A stretch of DNA of 64,000 bases from Acidobacteriota bacterium (GTDB lineage: Bacteria > Acidobacteriota > Terriglobia > Terriglobales > SCQP01). Below, one piece after another: positions 44,487 to 54,097 of the stretch (position 1 is the stretch's first letter; each line of letters opens with the position of its first letter). The stretch covers positions 36,365 to 100,364 of the forward strand of contig JAKASR010000004.1 in assembly GCA_021818955.1 (NCBI GenBank). Reading direction: 5' to 3'. The translations under genes and the position numbers were made by a program. Under the pieces are notes generated by a model that did no database searches, had not been told where the DNA came from, and was given only the letters and a program-made list of their open reading frames with translations.

Positions 44487-44684
44487 CGGTCCTGAATGTC
44501 AGGCATGGATTTCAGGCAAGACGCTTGCAAAATATTCCAGCCCGCGCGTGGATGCGACGGCCGCCGCGATAATCTGTGAGCCGCGTCACAAAATGCAGTT
44601 CAAAACTAATACGCGCGGAGATTGAACGCGGTTTCCCGTCGAGCTCGCAATAAAAAAACTGCCGGCGGAGGGCTGGAAAAACGT

Positions 44685-47165
44685 TTATTCGTAGCGCAGC
44701 GCGGTAGTGGCGTCGAGCCGGCTGGCGCGCCAGGCGGGCCAGCCGGCGGCGAGCATGCCCACCGCGGCCAGCAGCAGCACTACGGCGGCATAGGTCAGCG
44801 GATCGGCGGCGGAGATGCCGTATAACAGGCTGCCCAGCAGCCGTCCCACCGCCAGCGCAAGCAGCGCTCCGATGCCGATGCCGGCGGCGGCCAGGCGCAA
44901 GCCTTGCGTCAACACCAGGCGAAGCAATGCGTCCGGCTGCGCGCCCAGCGCCATGCGCACGCCAAATTCGGGGGTGCGCTGGGCTACGGAAAAGGAAATC
45001 ACGCCATAAATGCCGATGATCGCTAAAACCAGGGCCAGCGCCGAAAAAATGCCGAATAGCGCCAGCGCGAACTGCCGCCGGCGGGTGGAGCGCCAAACCA
45101 TTCCCGGCAGCGATTCCACGTCAAAGACCGGCAACGATGAATCCAGGGCGGCGACGGCGCCGCGAAGCTCGGCATGGAGCGCGGCGGGGTGGTTGGTTTG
45201 CGCGCGGACTACCAGGTGGAGCGCGCGGAATTCATCCGTGAGCGGGGAGGTCAGCGCCTGATCGGCGACTTGCTCATAGGGCAGATACACTTGCGGCGCG
45301 CTCGGGCGGCTGAGCGTGCGGTTTTTGACGTTGCCCGCCACGCCCACGACGGTTTGCCATCCGGGATGGTTCATCATGATGCGGATACGGCGGCCGATCG
45401 GGTTCTGGTGCGGCCAGAATTGGCGCGCCAGGGCTTGATTGACGATGGCCACGGGCATGGCGCCGGCGCGGTCGGCGGGGCTGAAGCCGCGGCCGCGCAG
45501 GACGGGGATGCGCAGGGCGGAAAAATAATCGCCTTCAATCACCGCCACATCCGCTACCGGCGATGATCCGCCGGTTCGCTTATTGTGAAAACGCACGAGA
45601 TCGTGTTCGACCGAGTGCAGCGGCAGCACGGTGGTCAGGGCGGCCTGGCGGACGCCCGGCAACGCCGCGGCGCGGCTGAGCAGTTGGCGATAGAAAGCGC
45701 GAATTTGCGGCCCCTGGGCATAACTGCGCCGGGGCAGACTGACCGCGACAGACTCGAGGTGCTGGGGCTGAAACCCGGGACTGGTGGCCAGCAATTGGCG
45801 GAAGCTGCGCAACAGCAAGCCGGCGGAAACCAGCAAGACGGCCGCCAGCGCGAACTGGCCGACGATCAGGGCGGCGAGCAGCCGATGGCGGCGGCGGCTC
45901 ATGCCGCCTCCGCGCCTGCCCTGCTTGAGCGTTTCGACCAAAGGCGCGCCGGAAACCTGCCAGGCCGGCGCCAGGCCGAACACCAGCGTCGAGCACACTG
46001 AAATCGCGAGCGCGAAAATCAGGATGGCGGGTTCAAGCGCGACCTGGCGGCCGGCGGGCAGGATGGGCGCGACCGCCGGCGTCAATAGCTGCACTCCACC
46101 CCACGCCAGCAACACCCCGCTGGCGCCCCCGGCCAGCGCCAGCACCAGCGCCTCGGTGAGCAGTTGGCGCAGCAGTTGCCCGCGGCTGGCGCCCAGGGCG
46201 GCGCGCATTGCCATCTCCGGCTGGCGGGCGGCGGCGCGGGTGAGCAGCAGGCTGCTGACGTCGGCGCAGCCGATCGCCAGCACCAGCCCGACCGCGCCCA
46301 GCAGCAGCCACAACAGCGGGCGCACTTGGCCGGTCAGCGCCTGGCGCAGCGGCTGCACGCTGCCGGCGACCTGAAACATCGGGTTATGCTGAAACTGCGC
46401 CGGGTAATATTGGCGGCTGTTGTCCAGCAGCAGCCTATTCACTTCCGCCCGCGCCTGCCGCCGCGACACGCCCGCGCGCAACCGGCCAAGAACGCTGTTG
46501 TTGAACATGTTGGCGTAGCCGGTCAGTTCTTTACGGCTAAACGAGATCGGAATCCAGAGCGCCGCCGGGGTGCTGTTGTATTGGCCGCCGCGCAGCGGAA
46601 ACTCGAATTGCGGCGGCATGACGCCCACGATGGTGTAGGCTTTGCGCGACAGCTCGACGGCTTGGCCCAGCACATTGGCGCGGCCGCCGAATTTCCGTTG
46701 CCAGAAACCATAACTGAGCACCGCGACCGGCTGGCCGCCGGCGTCTTCCGCCGGGGTGAACCAGCGCCCGAGCTGCGCATGGGTTTGCAAGGCTTCGGGC
46801 AGATTGGCGCTGGCGCGGGTGATCGGCAGGCGTTCGGGTTGTCCCCGCCCCGATAGCTCTGCATTGCCGCCGCGATAGACGGCGAGCGCGGCAAAATCCC
46901 GGGCGTGATCGCGCAGGTAAATATAATCGGGCGCGGAATAAGGCACATCCGGAAAGCCCATCCGCGGAAAGCTTTCAAACACCATCGCCAGACGCCGGCT
47001 TTGAGGAAACGGCAACGGGCGCAGCAGCACGGTGTAAACCACGCTGAAAATCGACGTGGTCGCGCCGATGCCCAAGGCCAGAATCAGAATGGCCAGCAGG
47101 CTGATCGCCGGCGCGCGGCGCAAGGCGCGGTAGCCGGAATGCAGGTCGGTAAATAGTAAACGCAT
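44685..47165 (-). CDS. ADOP-type FtsX/MacB permease 1
   Basis: The 826-residue protein has two repeats of MacB periplasmic-core plus FtsX-like domains. The N-terminus shows the short cytoplasmic stretch and first helix of the family (YRALRRAPAISLLAILILAL, then GIGATTSIFSVVYTVLLRPL). FtsX domains are seen near residues 280-400 (LGAVGLVLAIGCADVSSLLL, RAALGASRGQLLRQLLTEAL) and near the C-terminus (ARRTPE-like SVAQRTPEFGVRMALGAQP, then WPAWRASRLDATTALRYE). These acidobacterial permeases usually lack a linked ATPase, as here. Substrate unknown; MacB relatives export peptides or drugs. It lies 48 bases downstream of its paralogue. Confidence 0.88.
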   Translation of the reverse strand: MRLLFTDLHSGYRALRRAPAISLLAILILALGIGATTSIFSVVYTVLLRPLPFPQSRRLAMVFESFPRMGFPDVPYSAPDYIYLRDHARDFAALAVYRGGNAELSGRGQPERLPITRASANLPEALQTHAQLGRWFTPAEDAGGQPVAVLSYGFWQRKFGGRANVLGQAVELSRKAYTIVGVMPPQFEFPLRGGQYNSTPAALWIPISFSRKELTGYANMFNNSVLGRLRAGVSRRQARAEVNRLLLDNSRQYYPAQFQHNPMFQVAGSVQPLRQALTGQVRPLLWLLLGAVGLVLAIGCADVSSLLLTRAAARQPEMAMRAALGASRGQLLRQLLTEALVLALAGGASGVLLAWGGVQLLTPAVAPILPAGRQVALEPAILIFALAISVCSTLVFGLAPAWQVSGAPLVETLKQGRRGGGMSRRRHRLLAALIVGQFALAAVLLVSAGLLLRSFRQLLATSPGFQPQHLESVAVSLPRRSYAQGPQIRAFYRQLLSRAAALPGVRQAALTTVLPLHSVEHDLVRFHNKRTGGSSPVADVAVIEGDYFSALRIPVLRGRGFSPADRAGAMPVAIVNQALARQFWPHQNPIGRRIRIMMNHPGWQTVVGVAGNVKNRTLSRPSAPQVYLPYEQVADQALTSPLTDEFRALHLVVRAQTNHPAALHAELRGAVAALDSSLPVFDVESLPGMVWRSTRRRQFALALFGIFSALALVLAIIGIYGVISFSVAQRTPEFGVRMALGAQPDALLRLVLTQGLRLAAAGIGIGALLALAVGRLLGSLLYGISAADPLTYAAVVLLLAAVGMLAAGWPAWRASRLDATTALRYE

Positions 47166-47213
47166 GGAATCGAATCCTCGAAAATCATGCCGCCGTGGCC
47201 GGGTTATGCGGTT

Positions 47214-49640
47214 TCATTCATAGCGCAAGGCGGTGAGCGGATCGGTGCGGCTGGCGCGCAGCGCGGGCAGCCATGCGGCCGCGAGCGCGACTGCGGCCAG
47301 CACCAGCGGCACGCCCAGCCAGATGCTCCAGGGTATGCCCGCGGCCACCCCATTGATGTGGCCGATCAGGCGTATGGCCAGTAGCATGCCGCCGGCGCCG
47401 GCTAGCAGCCCCAAGCCGGTGAGCGTGGCCGCTTGCCGCAGCACACCGGAGCGCACCTGCGCGGGCGATGCGCCCAGCGCCAGGCGGACGCCGATTTCGC
47501 GTGTGCGGCGCGCGACTTCGAATTGCAGCAGGCCGTAGAACCCGACCGCCGTCAACAGCAGCGCCAGCCCGGCAAAAATGCCCAGCAGCAGCAACATGAA
47601 TCGCTGCGCGGCAAGCCGGCTGGCGAACAATTGCGTCAGCGGCTCGACCGCGGCCACGGTCTGTTCCGGCGCCGCCCGGGCGACGATCCGCTGCACCGCC
47701 GCCGCCGGCAGCGGCTCGGGCGAGCGCGCCACGATTGCCGCCGGAAAGGCTTTGTACATGAACGGATTGATCTTCGCCGGCACCTGCCAGACGGGAATAT
47801 AAAGAGTGGGAAAGACGCGGGTATTGGGCGGGCCGATTTCGAGAAAATCGGCGCTGACTCCGACCACGGCGCGCTGCCGGTCGGCATAATCGGGACCTAG
47901 TCCCTTCCCTGCCCGGACCTGGCTGCCTACGGGCGAAGCTCTATGCCAGCACCGGCGCGCCAAGGCCTGATTGACGATGGCCACCGGGCGCGTCTCGCCC
48001 CGGCTGAAATTGGTGCCGGCCACCAGCGCGACGCCGAGCACCTGAAAATACGAAGGGCTGATGGCGCGGATCAGCATCGTGCCGTTGCGTCGGCAGGGCT
48101 GTCCATTGACTTCGGGCAGGCCCTCATTCAAACCCCAGCTCAGGGGCGCGGCGGAGGCGGCCGCGGCGGCTTCCACTCCGGGCATGCGGCGCACCCCGCG
48201 CAGCAGTTGCCGCTCGAATTGCCAGGTGGATTGAGCATTGGCAAAGCGCGGGCCTAACAGCGGCAGGCGGATAAGTTGCACCGCTCCGGGGTCGAAACCG
48301 AGCGGGGCCGCTTCCAGGCGCAGGAAGATGCGCAGCATCAGCCCGGCGCCGGCGAGCAGCGACAAAGCCAGCGCGATCTGCGCCACCACCAGCACCCGGC
48401 GTCCACGCTGGCGGCCGCCGCCGACGGCCTGCCAGCCGGCGGGTTGCAGATGCGTGGAAAGCGAAGCCCGCGCCGTCTGCCAACCCGGCGCCAGCGCGGC
48501 CAGCAGCGCCGCCCCGGCGGCCAGGACAAAACTGAAGGCCAGCAGTGGCCAATCCATCCGCAACCGCGGAAATTCCATCGCGCCGGCAGGAAAAAATCGG
48601 CGCATCAGCGCGAGCATCCCCCCCGCCAGCAGCAGCGATGCGCCGCCGCCGAGCGCGCCCAGCCAGATGCTTTCCGCCAGGAATTGGCGCAATAAGCGGG
48701 CGCGCGTGGCGCCCAGCGCCGCGCGCAGCGCTACTTCCGGACCGCGCTGCGCTGCCCGCGCCAGCAACAAGCCCGCCAGATTCGCGCAGGCAATCAGCAA
48801 AACCAGCGCTACCGCATCGAGGAGCGCCAGCAGGCTGGCGCGAAGGTCGCCAAACACATAGCGGCGGTACGGCACCAGGCGCGCCCCCTCGCGAGCCGTA
48901 GGCCGGGTCTGGGGTTGGTATTTTGCCAGATACTGCCGCGAGAGCGCGGCCATCTGCCGATTGGCTTGGGAACGAGTCCAGCCCGGCTTCAGCCGGGCAA
49001 CCGCGCCAAAATCATAGCCGATATCTTTGCGCGCGCGCAGCCGCAAGGGAACCCAGAATGCCGCTTGATCCTGCCCCGCCAGCGCGCCCGCCGGCATGAC
49101 GCCGGCGACGCTATAGCCGGCGCCGTTGCATTCAAGCTGCTGGCCGAGAATTGCGGCACTGCCGCCAAAACGCCGCCGCCATACGCGATCGCTGAGCAGG
49201 ATGGCGCGGGGCCCCCCGGCTGTATCTTCGGCGGCGCTGAAATTGCGCCCGATCTCCGGCTGGATGCCGAGCGTAAGGAAGAAAGAGGACGCCACTCTTT
49301 CGCCTTGCAGATAAATATGCTGGCTGCCATAGACCAGGTTGCAGTTGGCATAACTGTATTCGCCAAAACTCGAAAAAGCGGAAGCATGGCGGAAAAAACG
49401 CAACTGCCGCGTAGTCAGCCCGTCGCTGGAGCCGCCCCGCGGCCATCGCCATTCCAGGTGCATCAGCCGGCCGGATTGCGGGTAGGGCAGCCGACGCAGC
49501 AGCGTGGCTTGCAAAACGCTGAAGATGGCCGTGTTCGCGCCCACGCCCAGCGCCAGCGTCAGCACCGCCGCCACGGCAAATACCGGCGCCTTGCGCAGCA
49601 GCCGCCAGCCGAAGCGGAGGTCCTGGAAAAAGTTGGGCAT
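47214..49640 (-). CDS. ADOP-type FtsX/MacB permease 2
   Basis: The 808-residue protein has the same layout as its neighbour: [20 protein letters not shown] and [20 protein letters not shown] at the start, a periplasmic core, an FtsX domain around residues 270-400 ([40 protein letters not shown]), a second periplasmic core and a final FtsX domain ([38 protein letters not shown]). It is the promoter-proximal gene of the pair. No ATP-binding subunit gene lies in the window near it. A pair of 20-base direct repeats lies about 110 bases upstream. Confidence 0.88.
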   Translation of the reverse strand: MPNFFQDLRFGWRLLRKAPVFAVAAVLTLALGVGANTAIFSVLQATLLRRLPYPQSGRLMHLEWRWPRGGSSDGLTTRQLRFFRHASAFSSFGEYSYANCNLVYGSQHIYLQGERVASSFFLTLGIQPEIGRNFSAAEDTAGGPRAILLSDRVWRRRFGGSAAILGQQLECNGAGYSVAGVMPAGALAGQDQAAFWVPLRLRARKDIGYDFGAVARLKPGWTRSQANRQMAALSRQYLAKYQPQTRPTAREGARLVPYRRYVFGDLRASLLALLDAVALVLLIACANLAGLLLARAAQRGPEVALRAALGATRARLLRQFLAESIWLGALGGGASLLLAGGMLALMRRFFPAGAMEFPRLRMDWPLLAFSFVLAAGAALLAALAPGWQTARASLSTHLQPAGWQAVGGGRQRGRRVLVVAQIALALSLLAGAGLMLRIFLRLEAAPLGFDPGAVQLIRLPLLGPRFANAQSTWQFERQLLRGVRRMPGVEAAAAASAAPLSWGLNEGLPEVNGQPCRRNGTMLIRAISPSYFQVLGVALVAGTNFSRGETRPVAIVNQALARRCWHRASPVGSQVRAGKGLGPDYADRQRAVVGVSADFLEIGPPNTRVFPTLYIPVWQVPAKINPFMYKAFPAAIVARSPEPLPAAAVQRIVARAAPEQTVAAVEPLTQLFASRLAAQRFMLLLLGIFAGLALLLTAVGFYGLLQFEVARRTREIGVRLALGASPAQVRSGVLRQAATLTGLGLLAGAGGMLLAIRLIGHINGVAAGIPWSIWLGVPLVLAAVALAAAWLPALRASRTDPLTALRYE

Positions 49641-49748
49641 ACCGGCTCCCTGGAGCTCATGCAGGGATGTGCAACGGCATTGCCAAGCGGCAAATTAAGC
49701 TAGCCCTTCTAATTCAGCAACTTAAGCTGGCGGCACAGAACCGGCGAG

Positions 49749-49788
49749 TGTCCGCTTTCGCGACAAGCTGTCCGTAAACGCGACAAGC
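49749..49788. promoter_or_regulatory. Two tandem 20-bp operator-like repeats upstream of the ADOP pair
   Basis: TGTCCG-N4-CGCGACAAGC occurs twice in direct tandem with no spacer; the copies differ only in the four central bases. Each unit is itself a partial inverted repeat (TGTC...GACA). The site lies in the 277-base gap between the ADOP genes (minus) and the MFS remnant (plus) and looks like a dimeric repressor operator. The regulator is unknown. Confidence 0.4.
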
Positions 49789-49917
49789 GCGCGGCCCTGC
49801 CGCTTCAACTCGCGCCGGCCTCGGCTTATTGAGCGCGGTGTCACCGCCTCTCCCAAACCGCGAGTGCCGCGGGCCGAACTCGGTGTTACTATTCCAGCGT
49901 ATTCCCGAGGCGTGGCG

Positions 49918-50181
49918 ATGAAAGCAGGGCAACCAGTGGCTTCAGGCACGGCCGGCGGCGCGCGCCTGAACTTTTTTCTCACTGCCCGGCACGAACACTG
50001 GCCGGTATGGGTGCTGACCGGCTTCCTTGCCGCCTCCTTCCCGCTGATGGCGGTGGTCTCGGGCGCTTATCCCTTCATCTTTTTTTCCGCCATCATGGCG
50101 CTGCAATTCCTGGTGGTGCTGGTCCTGTTCCCGGAAACCATCTCGCTCGAACCGATGCGGCATAAGCTGGAGTTGGCGTGA
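49918..50181 (+). pseudogene. C-terminal fragment of a sugar-porter MFS transporter
   Basis: The ATG at 49918 (GAGG upstream) gives 87 residues. From about residue 28 the text matches the last two helices of sugar porter MFS proteins: WVLTGFLAASFPLMAVVSG, AYPFIFFSAIMALQFLVVLV, then LFPETISLEPMRHKLEL, which is the family's PETKGxSLExM ending with the Lys/Gly lost. The other ten helices are absent, and the preceding bases do not continue the family in any frame I can see. It may be a remnant or a retained small protein. Its stop overlaps the GTG start of the ROK kinase (GTGA), so it still couples translation of that gene. Confidence 0.55.
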
Positions 50182-51134
50182 GCCGCGGCCGCCGCGGCAC
50201 GCCTATCGCGCCGGCCGGCAGGCAGGCCGCCGCGCTGGTGGGCGGCGTGGAAGCCGGCGGCACGAAATTTGTCTGCGCCGTGGGCGCCAGCCCGGACGAT
50301 TTACGGGCGCGCGTGGTGCTGCCGACGACCACGCCCGCGGAAACCCTGGCCGCCGTCATCGCCTTCTTCCGCGCGCAGTCGGCCCGCCTGGGCGGGCTGG
50401 CGGCGATCGGCATCGGCTCGTTTGGACCGCTGGGCTTGAATCCGGCGGAAACGGATTTTGGCCACATCACCTCGACCCCCAAGCCCGGCTGGCAAAATGT
50501 GGACCTGGCGGGCGCGATTGGCCGCGCCCTGCAGCTGCCGGTGGCGCTCGATACCGATGTCAATGCCGCCGCCCTGGGCGAGCATCGTTGGGGCGCGGCC
50601 CAGGGCCTGGATTCTTTCGTGTACCTGACCGTCGGCACCGGCATTGGCGGCGGCGTGATGGCCGAAGGCCGCCTGCTGCACGGCCTGGTGCATCCGGAAA
50701 TCGGCCACATGCGCCTTCCCCACGATCGCCAGGCCGACCCTTTCGCGGGCGCCTGCATTTTTCATGGCGATTGCCTCGAAGGCCTGGCTTCGGGCCTCGC
50801 CCTTGCCCAGCGCTGGAACGCCCCCGCCCAGTTGCTGCCTCCGGCGCACCCCGCCTGGCGGCTGGAGGCGCATTACCTCGCCCTGGGCCTCGCCAATCTG
50901 GTTTGCACGCTCTCGCCGCAGCGGTTGTTGTTGGGCGGCGGCGTCATGCGCCAACGCCATTTGCTGCCGATGATCCGCCAGGCAATGCTCGCGCACTTAA
51001 ACGGCTATGTCCGCGCTTCGAGCCTGCTCGAACGCGTCGAAGAATATGTCCAGGCGCCGCAATTGGGGGAGAATGCCGGCGTCGCCGGCGGCCTGGCGCT
51101 GGCGCTGGCGCTGGATCGGCGCGGGAGGGGTTAG
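50178..51134 (+). CDS. ROK-family kinase, fructokinase-like
   Basis: The 318-residue product starts at a GTG overlapping the upstream stop. The ATP-binding motif is VGGVEAGGTKFVCAVG near residue 22, the catalytic Asp is in LDTDVNAAALGEH near 120, the second phosphate motif is LTVGTGIGGGVMAEG near 152, and the zinc site follows PEIGHMRLP with HGDCLEGLASG near 195. The GGVEAGGTK and HGDCLEGLASG text is characteristic of the fructokinase branch of ROK kinases. With the MFS remnant upstream, the locus looks like a decayed sugar uptake and phosphorylation unit. Confidence 0.85.
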   Translation: MSRGRRGTPIAPAGRQAAALVGGVEAGGTKFVCAVGASPDDLRARVVLPTTTPAETLAAVIAFFRAQSARLGGLAAIGIGSFGPLGLNPAETDFGHITSTPKPGWQNVDLAGAIGRALQLPVALDTDVNAAALGEHRWGAAQGLDSFVYLTVGTGIGGGVMAEGRLLHGLVHPEIGHMRLPHDRQADPFAGACIFHGDCLEGLASGLALAQRWNAPAQLLPPAHPAWRLEAHYLALGLANLVCTLSPQRLLLGGGVMRQRHLLPMIRQAMLAHLNGYVRASSLLERVEEYVQAPQLGENAGVAGGLALALALDRRGRG

Positions 51135-51325
51135 AGCCCATTTCATAACCCCCATCGCAGGATTTTGCGGCGGCCGGGTTGAACCTTGCAGCGGCATGCT
51201 TTACTGCAACCTGTCCGATTGGCGGGGAACCGAGCGGAGGCGCACCACCGTTGCCGGCACCGTCCTGCGAGGCAATCACAGTCATCTTAATGGTAAAACC
51301 ATAAATATGGGCATGGATTCAGGTA

Positions 51326-51342
51326 TATTATTGCCAATAATA
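51326..51342. promoter_or_regulatory. Perfect inverted repeat upstream of the AT-rich secreted-protein gene
   Basis: TATTATTG-C-CAATAATA is a perfect 8-base inverted repeat, about 60 bases before the chosen start at 51403. It could be an operator or a chance palindrome in AT-rich sequence. It lies in the 268-base gap after the ROK kinase gene, where base composition drops sharply. No gene was seen in that gap. Confidence 0.25.
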
Positions 51343-51402
51343 ATGGTGTCTTTAAATAAAATGTCATTGTTATTAAGCCTTAAGTGCAACCGGGGGAATG
51401 CG

Positions 51403-52131
51403 GTGAGAATAATTGCAAATTTGATCATTGCTCTGATGTTGAGTAGGGCAATGGGCGCCGTGAGTGGGCAAGGTCCTCGAAGGTTTAGCGCTTGCCGGAC
51501 AACAACAAGTAATCATACCAGGAGAGATGTGATTAATTATTTAAGACAATTATTTGGTAAATCGAGTACGTCAGTCAGAATTTATTATAATGGCAAATGT
51601 TCCCATGAAGCGGGTCGTAATCCTGAAATTATATGGCCGCATTTAAATATTCATCCGCCATTAAAAGGGCTGGAAGGTGTAGCGGCGGTTAAGCATGTAT
51701 TTAAATATAATAAATTTGTTAACGTCATTTATAGTCATTCAGGCATTATTAAAATTAATATGGGTGACATTTCCGAATCGCTTTTAAGGGTGAATATACC
51801 AGTAATTAAATTTAGCAATGTCGCGCGGTATAATCCCGAGGGGCCAGGCGGTGCTATTTACCAGATTGAGCATTCACGCTATGTTAAACGCGCCATGATA
51901 AAGCTGGGAATTCATCCATTGCCAATATTTTATATTATAGGTATTACTCCGGCAATCAAGCAATACCCGCATCTCGCGTTATCCATGAGAAATACGACCG
52001 TGGATAAGGCGCTTGATTCAATTGCAAGCACTTTTCATGGAATAGTTGAATATGGTGATTGTAAAATGCCCGATAGTAAACAAGCTGTGGATATAGAGTT
52101 TGAATGGCTTAATGTTGAAAAGCATTTATAG
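51403..52131 (+). CDS. AT-rich secreted protein of unknown function
   Basis: The frame is open from 51007 inside the ROK gene. The GTG at 51403, with GGGGGA before it, gives a signal-peptide-like start (MRIIANLIIALMLSRAMGAV) and a 242-residue product. The C-terminal part (HLALSMRNTTVDKALDSIAS, then TFHGIVEYGDC) resembles STN-like segments seen in acidobacterial hypothetical proteins. Codon use is far richer in AT than in neighbouring genes, with many ATA and AAT codons, which suggests foreign origin. Function unknown. An ATG at 51307 is an alternative start. Confidence 0.6.
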   Translation: MRIIANLIIALMLSRAMGAVSGQGPRRFSACRTTTSNHTRRDVINYLRQLFGKSSTSVRIYYNGKCSHEAGRNPEIIWPHLNIHPPLKGLEGVAAVKHVFKYNKFVNVIYSHSGIIKINMGDISESLLRVNIPVIKFSNVARYNPEGPGGAIYQIEHSRYVKRAMIKLGIHPLPIFYIIGITPAIKQYPHLALSMRNTTVDKALDSIASTFHGIVEYGDCKMPDSKQAVDIEFEWLNVEKHL

Positions 52132-52471
52132 TATCATGGCCGGTTCTCTCTGCCGCCGCGGGTGATTTGGCCGCTGGCTACAAGGGACGAACCCCTTGTA
52201 CGGCGGCTGCGGCGATCATTTGCGCGCATTTTACCGGTAAGCCCCCGCCACCGGGCGATGTGAATGATTGGCTTATGACCGGCAGGCGCACGATCAAAAC
52301 TTATCGCTGGCGGCACGAGATCGCCTGCGTCAAAAGCAGGTGCGCCCACGGCTGCATACGCTCAAGGCGGTTCTGGAAACTGCGGCAGCCCCTGCCGGCA
52401 CGCGTGCGGTTGCACGCGGCCCCAGTCAACAGCACCCTTGCCGTGCCGTGCCGTGCCGAATAGGCACAAAT
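52132..52471. other. Gene-free GC-rich spacer inside the AT-rich patch
   Basis: This 340-base stretch returns to high GC between two AT-rich coding blocks. It holds four tandem copies of TGCCG (52439-52458) and no convincing gene: the short frames here have no recognisable product or ribosome-binding site. Confidence 0.4.
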
Positions 52472-52864
52472 TTAAATTCGATAATGGAATAATGCTATCA
52501 AGATAAATATTAGAATTACATATGTAATCATTGCCATTCCATACCATATATCTGACTTATCCTCATGGTTCTCATTTAGTCCCACAACTTTAGAGTTTAA
52601 CATCGGGCCTGTTAATAATACAGCTATAAATGATAACGATAAACTATAAATTATGAATAAAATTATATTTTTGGATTTTAATGTCAGGTATATTGATAAT
52701 ATCAGGCTGGCAATTGAGCACAGCAATATAATAATATCCCCATAAGTCTGCATTAATTCAATATTCTTGCCGCAATTAGGACAGCTGGTTTTATTGCTAG
52801 GGTTAAACAAGGTAACATTTAGCGCATAACTGCAGTATGGACAATTAAGGTTTCTAATTTTCAT
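52472..52864 (-). CDS. Zinc-ribbon membrane protein, AT-rich
   Basis: The 130-residue product has an N-terminal zinc ribbon with two CxxC pairs (NLNCPYCSYALNV and TSCPNCGKNIEL, residues 8-34) followed by three hydrophobic segments (about residues 43-62, 67-87 and 107-126). It is presumably an inner-membrane protein with a cytoplasmic zinc knuckle. Base composition is very AT-rich, unlike the chromosome, so it was probably acquired. No family name or function is recognised. A 10-base C run lies upstream of its start. Confidence 0.55.
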   Translation of the reverse strand: MKIRNLNCPYCSYALNVTLFNPSNKTSCPNCGKNIELMQTYGDIIILLCSIASLILSIYLTLKSKNIILFIIYSLSLSFIAVLLTGPMLNSKVVGLNENHEDKSDIWYGMAMITYVILIFILIALFHYRI

Positions 52865-52950
52865 AAATACTTTTTGAGTTCCCCCTTAATCATAACCTAA
52901 GCAACCTGAAGCATTCCCCCCCCCCGAAATGCGAAAGCTGGATGCCCGTT

Positions 52951-53199
52951 TCACCATAATCTATAATTGCACATTTTTACCAGAATCATGACTTCTGTAG
53001 GTATTGTAAATATTATCATGTAACCAATTATTACTCTAATCTTATAGTTGTGCGTAGAATCTTTTTCTGCCGGGCGCAAAGATGGAATAAAAAATAATTT
53101 GGTCGCTATAAAACATAGGGTGAAATTAAATGGAATTATTAATATTATAAATAATAATTTTATAAATGATGGTTGTCCATCTGACTCAGGCACCCACAA
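52951..53199 (-). CDS. Small two-helix membrane protein, AT-rich
   Basis: The 82-residue frame has two hydrophobic helices (about residues 14-38 and 55-73). The start is a TTG; a GTG two codons later (VPESDGQPSF) is equally likely. It is transcribed toward the zinc-ribbon gene with 86 bases between. Composition matches the AT-rich patch. It could be a shortened relative of a larger membrane protein. No function is recognised. Confidence 0.4.
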   Translation of the reverse strand: MWVPESDGQPSFIKLLFIILIIPFNFTLCFIATKLFFIPSLRPAEKDSTHNYKIRVIIGYMIIFTIPTEVMILVKMCNYRLW

Positions 53200-53356
53200 C
53201 CTGTAGGGTTAACGGGCATGGAGCCCGAGGATTATTCCGCATTTTGGCGGCGTTGGAACGGTGCTTTAGCACAGAGCCGGTTACAAAATAGGCTATGGTG
53301 AGGGTGGAAATTGCCGGTCGCTGGGAAATGGCTGCGGGCAACCTTAATATAAAGAC

Positions 53357-54097
53357 ATGAGCCTGCGAGGTCCGTATTGGTTCTTTCTGGCCTTTTACCT
53401 CACCCTATCCGCCGCGGGGCAATCCGCCGGCCTGCCCGCCACCACGCGGCCTTCTGGCGCGGCCAGCCTGCGCCGCGAGCAGCGGCGGATGGCGCATCAT
53501 ATCCTGCGCCAGGCCGAAGCTGGCAAGCTCGACGCCGAGTTGCGCCTGGCCGAGCTTTACTATTACGGCATTGGTGTCGCGCCTGATCATGCGCGGGTGC
53601 TGTACTGGTACAACCGGGCGGCCGCACAAGGCAGCGCGCGGGCCGAGTTGCGCCTGGGCGATTTATATCGTTACGGCTTGATCGTCTCCCCCAACCCGGC
53701 GCGCGCGGCGGCGCACGACCGGCGCGCCTTACAGATTCTGGCGGCCCGCGCCGCCCGCAATAAGCGCCCGCAAGATGACTATGCCTTGGGCATGATCTCG
53801 CTCGTGGGCCGCGCCGGCAAACCCGACCCTCGCCAGGCGCTTCACTGGTTTCATCTCGCCGCTGCGCATAACCACATCGCCGCCCTGCTGCAATTGGGCG
53901 CGCTACGCACCTATGGCTTCGATGGCATCGCCGCCCGCCCTGCGCGCGCCCGCTATTGGTTTCGCCGCGCCGCCCGCCACGGCAGCGCCACCGCCGCCTA
54001 TACCTTGGCCTGGATGTATCGCTACGGCATCGGCGCCCGGCAAGACTCCGCCCGCGCCGGCCGCTGGTACCGCCGCGCGCTCAAGCTCTCGCGCTGA
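53357..54097 (+). CDS. Secreted Sel1-repeat protein
   Basis: The 246-residue product has a signal peptide (MSLRGPYWFFLAFYLTLSAA) and five or six Sel1-like helical repeats: AELRLAELYYYGIGVAPDHA, AELRLGDLYRYGLIVSPNPA, ALLQLGALRTYGFDG and TLAWMYRYGIGARQDS. These repeats usually mediate protein contacts. The gene's composition is back to the chromosomal norm. The stop codon runs directly into the palindromic element that follows. Confidence 0.82.
   Translation: MSLRGPYWFFLAFYLTLSAAGQSAGLPATTRPSGAASLRREQRRMAHHILRQAEAGKLDAELRLAELYYYGIGVAPDHARVLYWYNRAAAQGSARAELRLGDLYRYGLIVSPNPARAAAHDRRALQILAARAARNKRPQDDYALGMISLVGRAGKPDPRQALHWFHLAAAHNHIAALLQLGALRTYGFDGIAARPARARYWFRRAARHGSATAAYTLAWMYRYGIGARQDSARAGRWYRRALKLSR

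Noticed and set aside
52134..52349. Small minus-strand gene in the GC-rich spacer
   Set aside because: No ribosome-binding site, no recognisable domain, and low-complexity Arg-rich translation.
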